Numbered from the stretch's first letter, positions 11,708 to 20,785 are shown. The stretch is 47,563 bases of DNA from Phycisphaerales bacterium (GCA_009691915.1 SIAD01000015.1:1-47563), one strand, 5' to 3'. Numbers and translations are program-made. Notes: generated by a model from the letters alone, not told the origin.

Positions 11708-14700
11708 CTACCAACCAGCATCGCCCGAAGCCCACGCCGCGCGCAACGATTCCAAAGACTCGCTCGCCACCTCGTGGTCGCCGTGGCACGCCGAAAGTGC
11801 GCGTTCCGCCTGCGTGTGCCCGATTGTTGCATGGGGTACGCCGGACTGCGCGAGCACGGAGAGCAGTGCTGCGACATCCCCGTGTCGCACTTCGAGGATA
11901 TACCTCGATGGGTCTTCACCAAAGCTGATTGCGTAGGGATTGAATGGCTCGTCGTGCATCGCCTCTCCAGTTCGCGGGACCTTCGCAAGGTCGATGCGAG
12001 CGCCGACTCCGCCGGCGAATGCCATCTCGGCGAGCGCGACTAGGAGCCCTCCCTCGCTGCAGTCGTGCGCGCTCCGCACCAGGCCAGACGCGATCGCACG
12101 GGCGACTGCGGCTGCACACTGCGGTCCGACGACGAGGTCTACGACCGGCAGCGGGAGGGCGGCATCGTCGAGTCCGGACACGAGGGACCAGTGCGATCCG
12201 CCGAGTCGACCAGAAGTCGCTCCCACAAGGACGATCGAGTTTCCGGGCTGCTTGAGATCCATCGTGCATGCCTTCTCGATATTCCCGACGATCCCGAACC
12301 CACTGATGAGAAGTGTCGGTGGGATTTGGATCGTTCGACCATCGTCGGTGACGAACTGATTGTTGAGGCTGTCTTTGCCGGAAATGAAGGGTGCGCGGTA
12401 GGCCTTTGCGCCGTCGTAGCACGCCCAAGCCGCGCGAACCAGTGCACCGAGATTGCGCGGGTCCCTGCACGATGGCCAACAGAAATTGTCGAGGATCGCA
12501 ATGCGCGATGGATCCGCCCCGACGCACACGAGATTTCGCACGCACTCGTCGATGGCGGCGAGACCCATCACATACGGGTCGCGCGCAAGCGCTGTCGCTA
12601 GGCCGCAACCGATGGCGAGACCACGAGAACTCCCTGCAACGGGTGCGATGACTGCCGCATCGCCGGGTCCGCCTTCTCCCACACCGACGAGCGGCTTGAT
12701 GACCGATGCCCCCTGCACTTCATGGTCGTACTGGCGGATGATCCATGACTTCGAGGCGATGTTGGGGTGCGCGAGAAGCGCTCGGACTGCCTCGCCAATC
12801 GAACGGGACACCGTGGGTGGGGCGGGCGCGCGAGTGCTAATGTGTGACGTTCTGGCAACGGCCGCGGCCCACGCCGGATCCCAGACCGCATCTCGCACAG
12901 GGGTCGGGATTCCCGAGTGCATGAATGTCGTGTCGAGCCTGCCCACCTCGGTGCCATGCCACCGCAGGATGATGCTGTGGTCGGGCGTCCCGAACACGCC
13001 GAGTTCGCACATCTCGACGCTGTGGTCCGCGCAGATCGCGCGCAGGAGCGTGATGTTCGACTGAGGCACGGCGAGCGTCATTCGCTCCTGCGCCTCGCTG
13101 ATCCAGACTTCCGTCGGCGAGAGCCCGTCGTACTTCACCGGGGCCCGATCGAGGTGCACTTCGGCGCCGAGAGAAGCGCCCATCTCCCCCACCGCGCTTG
13201 AGAATCCACCCGCCCCACAGTCGGTCATTGCGTTGTAGAGGCATCCCGTCGGATGGTCGCGCGCGGCGAGTACCGCGTCGAGCGCTGACTTCTCGGTGAT
13301 CGCGTTGCCGATCTGCACGGCGTGACTGAATTCGTCGGCGTGCGTGTCGGTCAGCTCCGCGCTCGAAAAGGTCGCGCCGTGGATCCCGTCGCGGCCCGTG
13401 CGGCCGCCGATGGCAACTATGAGATCCCCATCCTTCACACGCCCATGCGTCCGAGTGCGCGGCATCAGACCCACGCACCCCGCAAACACGAGGGGATTCC
13501 CGATGTACCGTTCGTCAAACCAGACCGTGCCGTTGAGGGTCGGAATCCCCATTCGGTTTCCATAGTCGCGGATCCCTGCGACGACCTGCGATAGCACTCG
13601 TTTGGGGGCGAGGCAGCCCCGAGGGACATCGCTCGTGTCCGAGTGTGCCACGCAGAAGACATCGGTCGAGGCGATCGGTTTCGCTCCCAGCCCCGTCCCG
13701 ATCACATCGCGGATACATCCGCCAATTCCCGTTGCTGCGCCTCCGTAGGGCTCGATCGCACTCGGGTGATTGTGAGTTTCGACCTTGAAGCAGACCGCGT
13801 GTGTGTCGTCGAAGGCAATCACCCCTGAGTTGTCCACGAACACGGAAAGGCACCAGTCGATGGGTTCGGCTCCGGTCGTCACGCCCGGCCCGACGAGGAT
13901 CGGTGCCTCACCCATGAGTTCGTGCGTCGCTGCGGCGACCGTTGACTTGAGCAGACCTCCGATGAGCACAACGCCTCCATCCTCGGTGTCGTGCCATGGT
14001 CTCTCGTGGGTCCCGCAGCGCGACCCTGAGTACCGGATCCTCGACTTGAGAGTCTTGTGGACGCAATGTTCGCTCCAGGTCTGTGCCAGCGTCTCGAGTT
14101 CGATCTCCCGGGGCTCACGCCCGATCCGTCGGTACTCCGCCTGAATCGCCTTCATCTCCTCGCGCGAGAGAAAGAGGTGCGCCTCGCGCGAGAGTCGATC
14201 GAGTTCCTCGTCCTGAAGAGCCGAGATCGGAACCTCGCGGATGGCGGGCGTGTAGGAGTGACCATGCGGAAACGACTCGGGGTGATACGGGCCGTCGATG
14301 ATCGCGTGAATCACGCTGTTGGCCGCGTGCGCCTCCACAATCGCTCGTGCCTGACCGTTGGAAACTCCCAAGAAGTCGAATCGGGATCCAGTGCGCACGA
14401 TGACCTCTTCCCCGAGGGTCGCCTTGACGGTCATGCGCACGCTTTCCGCGGCAGGGTCCATCACACCCGGGAGCGGATGAACCTCGATGGTCGCGTCGAC
14501 CGGGGCGCACGGCTCATGTCCGGTGGTCGCACCAGTGTGTCGCCGCCAAGACCACACCTGTGTCACTGGGTCGCACAGCAACTCTCGGGCGAGTCGATTG
14601 CAGGTTCCCGTAGTGAGCGACCCCTCGATGAGATAGACGCTTGAATGCGAGACGCGCGCGGGTGCGAGGAGTCCCGCCGCGCGGGCTAGCGACGCGCCCT

Positions 14701-14770
14701 TTGGGTCGAGTGAGCCTGCGGCACCGCGCACCTCGAATCGGACGATCTCTCCCGCTGCCAGCGTCGTCAT
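11708..14770 (-). CDS. purL: phosphoribosylformylglycinamidine synthase, synthetase subunit with PurS-like N-terminus
   Basis: ATP-dependent conversion of FGAR to FGAM. At 1020 residues it is intermediate between small PurL (about 740) and the fused large form (about 1300). The N-terminal 165 residues contain two PurS-like units, one with SLDPKGASLARA and LLCDPVTQVW, the other with VHPLPGVMDPAAESV and a following segment. In large PurL the N-domain is structurally a PurS dimer. Then come the linker and catalytic core with WSEHCVHKT (H235 region), VETHNHPSAIEPYGG and HDCSEGGLLVALAEMAF. The glutaminase domain is absent because PurQ is separate, and no separate purS gene is seen. The start is ATG 14770, with TAGTAT 7 bases upstream; upstream frame extension lies inside the porin gene and is rejected. 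Confidence 0.95.
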   Translation of the reverse strand: MTTLAAGEIVRFEVRGAAGSLDPKGASLARAAGLLAPARVSHSSVYLIEGSLTTGTCNRLARELLCDPVTQVWSWRRHTGATTGHEPCAPVDATIEVHPLPGVMDPAAESVRMTVKATLGEEVIVRTGSRFDFLGVSNGQARAIVEAHAANSVIHAIIDGPYHPESFPHGHSYTPAIREVPISALQDEELDRLSREAHLFLSREEMKAIQAEYRRIGREPREIELETLAQTWSEHCVHKTLKSRIRYSGSRCGTHERPWHDTEDGGVVLIGGLLKSTVAAATHELMGEAPILVGPGVTTGAEPIDWCLSVFVDNSGVIAFDDTHAVCFKVETHNHPSAIEPYGGAATGIGGCIRDVIGTGLGAKPIASTDVFCVAHSDTSDVPRGCLAPKRVLSQVVAGIRDYGNRMGIPTLNGTVWFDERYIGNPLVFAGCVGLMPRTRTHGRVKDGDLIVAIGGRTGRDGIHGATFSSAELTDTHADEFSHAVQIGNAITEKSALDAVLAARDHPTGCLYNAMTDCGAGGFSSAVGEMGASLGAEVHLDRAPVKYDGLSPTEVWISEAQERMTLAVPQSNITLLRAICADHSVEMCELGVFGTPDHSIILRWHGTEVGRLDTTFMHSGIPTPVRDAVWDPAWAAAVARTSHISTRAPAPPTVSRSIGEAVRALLAHPNIASKSWIIRQYDHEVQGASVIKPLVGVGEGGPGDAAVIAPVAGSSRGLAIGCGLATALARDPYVMGLAAIDECVRNLVCVGADPSRIAILDNFCWPSCRDPRNLGALVRAAWACYDGAKAYRAPFISGKDSLNNQFVTDDGRTIQIPPTLLISGFGIVGNIEKACTMDLKQPGNSIVLVGATSGRLGGSHWSLVSGLDDAALPLPVVDLVVGPQCAAAVARAIASGLVRSAHDCSEGGLLVALAEMAFAGGVGARIDLAKVPRTGEAMHDEPFNPYAISFGEDPSRYILEVRHGDVAALLSVLAQSGVPHATIGHTQAERALSACHGDHEVASESLESLRAAWASGDAGW

Positions 14771-14777
14771 TGAGCCG

Positions 14778-14783
14778 ATACTA
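14778..14783 (-). promoter_or_regulatory. -10-like TAGTAT before purL
   Basis: TAGTAT ends 7 bases before the purL ATG in the 35-base gap after porin 1. There is no obvious Shine-Dalgarno at a good distance. This fits a leaderless start for purL, although no -35 is evident. Confidence 0.45.
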
Positions 14784-14805
14784 GCGATTCCGCCTGGGAA
14801 AACCG

Positions 14806-16461
14806 TCAGAACAGAAGCTGCATCTGCGCGCGGAGGACGAACTCGTCGGTCTGAGAGACGCGCCACCCTGTCGCCGGCACGGCGTACGAGGGATACACGG
14901 GTGTGATGCTCCAGCCCATATCCGCGGTGAACTTGACATCCTGTCCATCGATGTACCAGTTGGACCCGATCGTCACGAGATCCATGTGATGCTGCTCGAA
15001 GATGTAGTTCGCCAGGATCGTGTTCTGAACCACCGAGTTCCCGGAGTTTGAGGCGGTCGTGTGCATGTACTCGTAGCGGCCAAAGACTTCCCACTTGGGC
15101 GCGAGATAGTAGGAACCCTGCACCACGAATCCTAAAGCGTTCACATTTCCGGCCTCTCCGAATGTCTGCTGGTTGACATTGTTGACGAAGTAGGCGGCGT
15201 TCGAGTCAACATAGTTGTAGTACGCGCTTGCGAAGAGAGACGCGCCACCAAACTGCCAGGTGAAGTCTGTCGTGACTCCTAGCCAAGTGTTCTTGCTGTT
15301 GCCGGTCACGGATCCGGGTCCCTGGGTCAGAGAGAGAACTTTGGTCGGATCGGTCTGCTGCGCATTGATCGCCACGCCCCAGAGCCACCCGGGTTCCGTG
15401 CCATCGGGGCTCGTGAACTGGTCGAACTGCGACCAGCCGCCCTCGCCCTTCCAGTCGAACCGCGTCGTCATTCCCCAGATGACATTCTGCTGATACCACG
15501 GAGAATTGAGCGGCTGCGAACCAACAACCTGGGCGGGACCGACGATGTTGTCCATCCCGCCATCGTTGAGCGAGAATCGCCAGCGCGCTTCATTAGTCAG
15601 CCACTCGAGTTCGACGCCTTGCGTGTAGCCCATTCCATAGTGAAGCGAAACCAGTGAGCGGTCCACCGCCATCTGGTACTGCTCGAGCACCAGGAACTCA
15701 CGGCCGTACGGGGCGCGATACTGACCCATGCGAACTGACCAGTCGTCGGTCATGTTGATCCGTACCCAAGCATCAAGCAACTGGATGCCGCCCGATGTGG
15801 AACCGGTCACGAACGACGGCAGCGGCGTGTTGAGCGTGATCGGCGACTGATTCTGAGCAACTTGGATGCCGGAGTTCTGATTCTGTGTGAAGACCCCCTT
15901 CACCATGTACTGAATGTCGGGACTGATGACATGGCCCTGGGCCCAGAGCTCGACATTCTGAAGGTCGAACCCGTACCGCGTCGGAACAGGATCCCAGGTG
16001 ACTCTGGCGTTCGGGTCGATCTGTGATGGGCTGACATACTGGCCCTTCTGCGCGCTCATCACAAATCGAGTCTGAACAAGCCCGCCAACCTCCAACCGAA
16101 ATCGGTTGTCCGCGCTGGCGAGGAAGAACCCGTTGTCCCAGCCTGCGGTCGCGCCGGATCCTTGCAGCGATGTACGCGTCGCGCTGTCGGTGAGGATGTC
16201 CTCGACGAGTTCGCGCACTTCGGCGGCTCGCTCTTCGGTCAGCCATTGATCGCCCGCCTGAGCCTTCAGTTCAACGACTTGACCCTGAAGGTCGGTGTTG
16301 CGCTTCTCAAGGGCTTCCAGCCGTCGAGCCATATCGTCAATCTGACGACTGGTCGCGTCCTGAGTGACCTGTGGCGCCACCGCGCTTCCCGGCACGACCG
16401 CCTGCCCAAGAATCGATCCGCTGACGATCGCGGCTGCGATTGACGACGAGGCAAGGATCAT
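14806..16461 (-). CDS. outer-membrane porin with N-terminal coiled coil (porin 1)
   Basis: The 551-residue protein has a hydrophobic N-terminal segment (MILASSSIAAAIVSGS) that lacks the usual positive residues but is probably a signal peptide. A coiled coil follows (about 38-70, DMARRLEALEKRNTD), then a conserved block WLTEERAAEVRELVEDIL (about 74-91), then alternating aromatic beta-strands ending in terminal Phe (AQMQLLF), the signature of a Bam-inserted beta-barrel. It resembles the OprP/OprO phosphate-selective porin group. Substrate selectivity cannot be read. It shares the WLTEERAAE...SLQG.GAT block with porin 2 upstream, so the two are tandem paralogues. An in-frame stop just upstream fixes ATG 16461. 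Confidence 0.85.
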   Translation of the reverse strand: MILASSSIAAAIVSGSILGQAVVPGSAVAPQVTQDATSRQIDDMARRLEALEKRNTDLQGQVVELKAQAGDQWLTEERAAEVRELVEDILTDSATRTSLQGSGATAGWDNGFFLASADNRFRLEVGGLVQTRFVMSAQKGQYVSPSQIDPNARVTWDPVPTRYGFDLQNVELWAQGHVISPDIQYMVKGVFTQNQNSGIQVAQNQSPITLNTPLPSFVTGSTSGGIQLLDAWVRINMTDDWSVRMGQYRAPYGREFLVLEQYQMAVDRSLVSLHYGMGYTQGVELEWLTNEARWRFSLNDGGMDNIVGPAQVVGSQPLNSPWYQQNVIWGMTTRFDWKGEGGWSQFDQFTSPDGTEPGWLWGVAINAQQTDPTKVLSLTQGPGSVTGNSKNTWLGVTTDFTWQFGGASLFASAYYNYVDSNAAYFVNNVNQQTFGEAGNVNALGFVVQGSYYLAPKWEVFGRYEYMHTTASNSGNSVVQNTILANYIFEQHHMDLVTIGSNWYIDGQDVKFTADMGWSITPVYPSYAVPATGWRVSQTDEFVLRAQMQLLF

Positions 16462-16470
16462 CTGTCGAGA

Positions 16471-16476
16471 AGTCTA
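16471..16476 (-). promoter_or_regulatory. -10-like TAGACT before porin 1
   Basis: TAGACT, identical to the rrn -10, ends 9 bases before the porin 1 ATG. It lies downstream of the porin 2 terminator, so porin 1 needs its own promoter, and this is the best candidate. No -35 matches well. Confidence 0.45.
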
Positions 16477-16516
16477 GCATCACGCTTGGCGGACGCCACA
16501 TCCCATGTAGTTGCAA

Positions 16517-16548
16517 TGAAAAAGGGCCGACCCTTTCGGATCGGCCCC
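16517..16548 (-). terminator. intrinsic terminator of porin 2
   Basis: In the minus-strand RNA a 10-bp stem, GGGCCGAUCC / GGGUCGGCCC, closes a GAAA tetraloop (positions 16547-16524) and is followed at once by five U. The stem is complete when one G-U pair is counted. It lies about 75 bases after the porin 2 stop, so it should separate porin 2 from porin 1. Confidence 0.9.
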
Positions 16549-16619
16549 TTGCGTCTCTATCAGGTCGGGCGGAGATCGCTCCGTCCGACAGTCAAATCCT
16601 GGTCAAACCTGGTTCTAGA

Positions 16620-18062
16620 TCAGAACGCCAACTGGAGTTGGGTGATGATGTTGAACTGGTCCTTGGCGGCCGTGTTGTTGTCGGGCAGGTAGCCGGCACC
16701 AGTGAGGTTTATATTACCTCCTACATCAGTCAGCGAGATGCCGAACTGCGTCGTCCACTTGACATTGGATCCGGCATAGACATTCACGCCGAAGGTGACG
16801 AAGTTGTTGACATCGGTCACAACCGTGCCGGTGGTGGGGTTCACCGCGCCATTTTTCACATCCACCCACTCCCAGCGGCCGAAGCCCTCGAGAGTGTCGG
16901 TGAAGCGGTAGCCACCCTGCAAGACCATGCCGTAACTGTTGTACTTGGTGACAGGTCCGGCCGGTGTGTTCTCGGCGCCGTAGTTGGCGCCGACTAATGC
17001 CGCGCTGACGCTCATGCCACCAGACTTGTAGGTCGCATCAAGAGTCCAATCGAGAGCCCCAGTGGTTGTGGGCTGAGCACCAGCGGCGGGGACGGAGGCG
17101 CCGTAAACCGGCGAACTAACAGACGGATACCAAGCACCCGTCGCGGTTCCGCCACGGTTGTTGTAGTACTGAGCTGCAGCACCGACCATGAAGCCGGCCT
17201 CGTCGCTCTTCGCGGAACTCTCGGAGTCAAACTGGCCCCAAGCACCCATCGCCTTGAACTCAAAGCGTCCGGCAAGGGAGATGCTGTTGTTCCCATCTCC
17301 CGCCCAGTTACCGTTCTGAACGCGAGGGCCGTTGTTGTACGAACCGGTCGCGCGGAACTGGTCGCTCAGATAACTCGCCGCCACACCCTGGGTGTAGCCA
17401 CCCGAGAAGTAGTAGTCGACAACCGAACGCTCAGCCGTGAGCTGGGCGCCGTCATTGCGAAGCGACTCAGCCATGAATGGGGACTTGAACTGTCCGATCT
17501 TCACACTGAAACCGTTGCCGAAGTCCTTGGCACCCCAGGCATCCTGAAGCACCATGGCGCTAGCGACCGGCGTATAAGGATCGACCGTCGATCCATAGTT
17601 GAATCGGGCCGAATAGGTCCAGCTCGGATCAACGACATTGCCGGAGAAGGCCATTCCTGTGCGGCGGTTCTCGAAACCCCAGGTCGTGTTGGACACCTGA
17701 GCAGTACCGGCACTGTTGGCAGCCTGATGGTTGTAGGTGAAGCGGGCCTGTGCGAGGAAGCTGGCGTTCAGCTTGAAGTTTCCGTCGGCACTTGAGACGA
17801 AGAACCCGTTGTTGTAGCCCGAGGTCGCCGCCGTGCCCTGAAGGCTGGTGCGGGTCTCGGAATCGGCCAGAACATCCTTGACGAGGGACTTGATCTCGGC
17901 GGCGCGCTCCTCGGTGAGCCACTTGTCGCCATTCTGGGACTTGAGGGTGGCAACCTCGGCCTTGAGCTGAGCGATCTCGCTCATGGCATCGGTTCCCTGA
18001 GCGGACACGCCTGTGATGGCGAGACCACTCGCGAGAATTCCAACATACTTGGTGAGAGTCAT
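16620..18062 (-). CDS. outer-membrane porin (porin 2)
   Basis: A 480-residue porin with a clear signal peptide (MTLTKYVGILASGLAITGVSAQG), a short coiled coil (about 28-43), the conserved block WLTEERAAEIKSLVKDVL (about 49-66), and a beta-barrel ending in Phe (IITQLQLAF). It has its own promoter, a leader of about 150 bases with AGGAG 10 bases upstream of the ATG, and a strong terminator. This suggests a highly expressed single-gene unit, as expected for a major outer-membrane protein. It is a paralogue of porin 1, with closest similarity in the N-terminal 100 residues. The transported solute is unknown. Confidence 0.88.
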   Translation of the reverse strand: MTLTKYVGILASGLAITGVSAQGTDAMSEIAQLKAEVATLKSQNGDKWLTEERAAEIKSLVKDVLADSETRTSLQGTAATSGYNNGFFVSSADGNFKLNASFLAQARFTYNHQAANSAGTAQVSNTTWGFENRRTGMAFSGNVVDPSWTYSARFNYGSTVDPYTPVASAMVLQDAWGAKDFGNGFSVKIGQFKSPFMAESLRNDGAQLTAERSVVDYYFSGGYTQGVAASYLSDQFRATGSYNNGPRVQNGNWAGDGNNSISLAGRFEFKAMGAWGQFDSESSAKSDEAGFMVGAAAQYYNNRGGTATGAWYPSVSSPVYGASVPAAGAQPTTTGALDWTLDATYKSGGMSVSAALVGANYGAENTPAGPVTKYNSYGMVLQGGYRFTDTLEGFGRWEWVDVKNGAVNPTTGTVVTDVNNFVTFGVNVYAGSNVKWTTQFGISLTDVGGNINLTGAGYLPDNNTAAKDQFNIITQLQLAF

Positions 18063-18220
18063 TATTCCTGTGCTCCTGTATTGGGTTTCACCGTTCTTGA
18101 TTCGAGACGCGATTGGTGAACCTTGGTTGACATCCAGGAACGGCTGCCCCCGCCACGATGACGAGGACCGACCTGGACTTTTCAGGTATCGACCATTTCT
18201 GGGCGAAATCTGAAAGCGCG

Positions 18221-18250
18221 ACTATAGGGGGGTCCCACGGATCTGTCCAA
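18221..18250 (-). promoter_or_regulatory. sigma70-like promoter of porin 2
   Basis: Minus strand: TTGGAC (18250-18245), an 18-base spacer, then TATAGT (18226-18221). This predicts a start near 18214 and an untranslated leader of about 150 bases. It is the best match in the 292-base gap between holA and porin 2. Confidence 0.6.
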
Positions 18251-18260
18251 CCGTTGAGCT

Positions 18261-18317
18261 GGCAGCCATGGGCAGGCTGCCATGTTTTGCCAAAAAAACG
18301 CTTGCGGCAGGGCAAAA
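18261..18317. other. two inverted repeats between holA and the porin 2 promoter
   Basis: GGCAGCC / GGCTGCC (18261-18281, 7-base loop) and TTTTGCC / GGCAAAA (18285-18317, 19-base loop) lie back to back just upstream of the porin 2 -35 and downstream of holA. They might end holA transcription or bind a regulator of the porin. A clear U-tract after either stem in the holA direction is lacking, so the function is open. Confidence 0.4.
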
Positions 18318-18354
18318 ACACGGTTATTGGCCCGAAAATTGACGCCATTGTGCA

Positions 18355-19356
18355 TTACTTGTCACTCATCGACCCCGCCAATTCGACGCAGATACCCACG
18401 AGGGCCCGCTCTGAATCTGGTGCGCTGCCAGACTTCATTCGGAAGTCGCCTTGGATCGCAGCGTGGAGAGACGCAGCAGCTCTGGCCACTCCGAGCCGCC
18501 TAGCGCGGGAGAGGATTACGCCTGTCGAGGCGCCCCAGAGGCGCAGTTCCTTGGATATCTGTCCGTCACTTGCGCCGGATTGCGCAAGGCATGCAGCCGC
18601 GTGGATCTTGCGCGCCAAGTCGATCGCCGACCAGCTGATCATCACCTCGGGAGCCCGTGACACCCGCAGAAGGTCCACTACTTTTGCCGCTGTTTCCCTC
18701 GGAATTCCCGTCAGAATGGCTTCCTGGATCTCCCATGCCTGCTCCTCGCGACTGGCACCGACAAGGTCTATAACCGTGCCCCGATCGATTGCGGCTCTCC
18801 CGGATACCCCGACCGCCACGGCGAGTTTCCCGAGTTCCGAGTCGAGCCGCGCCAGATCAGTTCCGACCATATCCACCAGAATCGCCGCGGCCGCCGAGTC
18901 GATTGGAACTCTGTGCTGCTTCTCGCTTCGCCCGATGCACCACTTGACGGCTTCGGCTGGACCAGGCGCCTCGCACTTGAGCGCAATCCCGACCTTCGCC
19001 ACCAACTTGTCGAAGTTTCCAGGTCGCCAATTCTGCGTTCGCAGTAATAAAGTGGCCTCCTTCATAGGGGCGTCGGCGTACCGCTCCATTGCGCGCCGGC
19101 GCTCCTCGACCGCGAAGAACGCATCGGCGCTGTCGAGAGTCACGAGTTTGTGCGATGCCATCAGTCCGTATGAGCGAAGTTCATCGAGCACGACTGCCAA
19201 CTGAGCCGTAGTGCCATCGAAGGTGAACTCGTCAACGGCGCCGTGCTTCTCCTCGAGTGCCTCCCGAAGCCGACGCGTCCACTCAAGGCGCAGGAACGAG
19301 TCCTTCCCGTGGAGGAGCACGATCCGATGCTCTGCGCGTGGGCCGTGCGCGGTCAC
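18355..19356 (-). CDS. holA: DNA polymerase III subunit delta (clamp loader)
   Basis: Delta opens the beta sliding clamp within the clamp-loader complex. At 333 residues the length matches HolA (E. coli 343). The order fits the family: N-terminal RIVLLHGKDSFL with a degenerate P-loop-like fold, RTQNWRPGNFDKLV in the middle, VPIDSAAAAILVDMVGTDLARLDSELGKLA (H/DnaA-like helices), then the C-terminal collar domain. The frame remains open much further upstream, but there it is antisense to clpP. GTG 19356 is chosen because similarity begins a few residues later and TACGAT ends 6 bases before it; GTG 19392 is the alternative. It is divergent from clpP1 with about 55 bases between starts. Confidence 0.85.
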   Translation of the reverse strand: MTAHGPRAEHRIVLLHGKDSFLRLEWTRRLREALEEKHGAVDEFTFDGTTAQLAVVLDELRSYGLMASHKLVTLDSADAFFAVEERRRAMERYADAPMKEATLLLRTQNWRPGNFDKLVAKVGIALKCEAPGPAEAVKWCIGRSEKQHRVPIDSAAAAILVDMVGTDLARLDSELGKLAVAVGVSGRAAIDRGTVIDLVGASREEQAWEIQEAILTGIPRETAAKVVDLLRVSRAPEVMISWSAIDLARKIHAAACLAQSGASDGQISKELRLWGASTGVILSRARRLGVARAAASLHAAIQGDFRMKSGSAPDSERALVGICVELAGSMSDK

Positions 19357-19362
19357 AGCGGC

Positions 19363-19368
19363 ATCGTA
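19363..19368 (-). promoter_or_regulatory. -10-like TACGAT before holA
   Basis: TACGAT ends 6 bases before GTG 19356. There is no Shine-Dalgarno. It helps choose the start of holA and fits the leaderless pattern. Confidence 0.45.
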
Positions 19369-19394
19369 CGGCGCACCGCGATGGGCATTCACCC

Positions 19395-19400
19395 TATCCT
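19395..19400 (+). promoter_or_regulatory. -10-like TATCCT before clpP1
   Basis: TATCCT ends 10 bases before ATG 19411 in the short divergent region shared with holA. No -35 is evident. It favours ATG 19411 over ATG 19381. Confidence 0.3.
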
Positions 19401-19410
19401 TGCGCCCCCT

Positions 19411-20085
19411 ATGCAGACTCCAACCGATCCGTACGGCCTCGGCGCGCTGGGCGAGATGCCCGCAACGGGGGAGACGCTTTCCGCCGCGGGAGTTCCCATC
19501 AGCCCGAGGCTGTCCTCGAACTACCAGCGCACACGCGAGATGACCATTGACGAGCTGCTGCTTGAGAATCGCGTGGTGTTCCTCGTGGGAGAGATCAATC
19601 ATGCCTCGTCCGCACGAGTGATGATGCAGATGCTGTGGCTCGAGAGCCAGAAGCGCGGACAGGACATCAACTTCTATATCAACAGCCCCGGGGGTGCGGT
19701 GGATGACACGCTGGCGATCTACGACACGATGCAATTCATCAGCAGCGAGGTCGCGACAACCTGCATCGGACGCGCCTACTCGGGCGGCGCGGTGCTCCTC
19801 TGCAGCGGCCATCCCGGAAAGCGGACGATTCTGCCGCACGCGAAGGTGATGATCCATCAGCCCTATGGCGGGGTAACCGGTCAGACCACGGACATCCAGA
19901 TTCAAGCCGACCAGATCATCAAGACCAAGCGACTTCTCAACGAGATCATCGCACGACACTGCAAGCAGACCTTCGAGCAGGTGGCCAAGGACGGCGAACG
20001 CGACAAGTACTTCGACGCGCCTGAAGCGAAGGCGTACGGGCTCGTCGACGAGGTTGCCTCGTTCCCCGACAAGAGCAAGAAGTAG
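19411..20085 (+). CDS. clpP: ATP-dependent Clp protease proteolytic subunit, first paralogue
   Basis: Serine peptidase subunit that forms tetradecamers with Clp ATPases. The 224 residues from ATG 19411 (or 234 from ATG 19381) include a 40-residue N-terminal extension. The triad is complete with family spacing: S124 in RAYSGGAV, H149 in VMIHQPYGG, D198 in GERDKYFDAPEA. The serine context YSGGA differs from the usual AASMGA, while the glycine handle loop QPYGG is normal. First of three tandem clpP genes; no clpX or other Clp ATPase is in view. Confidence 0.92.
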   Translation: MQTPTDPYGLGALGEMPATGETLSAAGVPISPRLSSNYQRTREMTIDELLLENRVVFLVGEINHASSARVMMQMLWLESQKRGQDINFYINSPGGAVDDTLAIYDTMQFISSEVATTCIGRAYSGGAVLLCSGHPGKRTILPHAKVMIHQPYGGVTGQTTDIQIQADQIIKTKRLLNEIIARHCKQTFEQVAKDGERDKYFDAPEAKAYGLVDEVASFPDKSKK

Positions 20086-20117
20086 ATCCGGACGCGCAGC
20101 GACCATTTCTGCCTGTG

Positions 20118-20756
20118 ATGCCAATGACCCTGCTCGAAGACGACCCGATCCTGGTGCCCCATGTGATTGACTCGACCGGTCGCACGGAGCGCGAGTACGA
20201 CATCGTCTCGCGATTGCTGGCTGACCGCATCGTGATGTGCTCGGGGGAAGTCGAGTCGGAGATGGCTAATGCGATCGTGGCGCAGCTGCTGTATCTGGCG
20301 CACACCGATTCGACCGCGCCCGCGAGCATCTACATCAATGGCGAGGGTGGCAGCGTCAGCGACGGACTGGCGATCATCGACACGATGCGCGTGATGCCGT
20401 ATCCGCTGGCAACCTACATCGTCGGCAGCGCGCCAAGCATGATGAGCGTGATCGCCTGCTGCGGCACGAAGGGACAACGATTCGCGCTGCCGCACGCGTG
20501 GAACCTGATGCATCAGGGGCGGTACCTCGACTTGATCGAGGGCCAGGCCACTGATCTCGAAATCGAGGCGCGACACATGCTGCGCCTTGAGGAGCAATGC
20601 AACCTGCTCTATTCCGAGGCGACTGGCAAGAGTGTCGAGCAGATCGGCCGCGACTGCGACCGTGACCTGTGGCTCAACGCTCCCGAGATGCTCGCCTACG
20701 GCCTCATCGACCGGGTCATTGACCGACTGCCCGTCCCCGCACTCTGCAAGTATTGA
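20118..20756 (+). CDS. ClpP-family peptidase, second paralogue
   Basis: A 212-residue ClpP. S107 lies in GSAPSMMSV (usual AASMG), H132 in [10 protein letters not shown], and an Asp at about 183 in [12 protein letters not shown]. The triad therefore looks complete, but the residue after the Ser and the glycine-rich handle loop (QPxGG) are altered, with GRYLD in its place. The ATG at 20118 follows a GTG. It is 32 bases after clpP1 and 29 before clpP3, so the three are probably co-transcribed. It shares [16 protein letters not shown] with the third paralogue, so these two arose from a later duplication than the split from the first. Confidence 0.9.
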   Translation: MPMTLLEDDPILVPHVIDSTGRTEREYDIVSRLLADRIVMCSGEVESEMANAIVAQLLYLAHTDSTAPASIYINGEGGSVSDGLAIIDTMRVMPYPLATYIVGSAPSMMSVIACCGTKGQRFALPHAWNLMHQGRYLDLIEGQATDLEIEARHMLRLEEQCNLLYSEATGKSVEQIGRDCDRDLWLNAPEMLAYGLIDRVIDRLPVPALCKY

Positions 20757-20785
20757 ACCTAAGGATTGAACCCAAGGACCGAACC
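20752..20785 (+). repeat. short direct repeats in the clpP2-clpP3 junction
   Basis: ATTGAACCTAAGG and ATTGAACCCAAGG follow one another, then a partial third copy ACCGAACC. They span the clpP2 stop and the clpP3 ribosome binding site, and each full copy carries AAGG(A). The second AAGGA lies 8 bases before the clpP3 ATG. Probably a local duplication. Confidence 0.5.

Noticed and set aside
14771-15094. Upstream extension of the purL frame
   Set aside because: It lies inside the 3' end of porin 1; PurS-like similarity begins near ATG 14770.
19357-20124. Upstream extension of the holA frame to 20124
   Set aside because: This part is antisense to clpP1 and clpP2 and has no delta-subunit similarity. 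HolA similarity starts just after GTG 19356.
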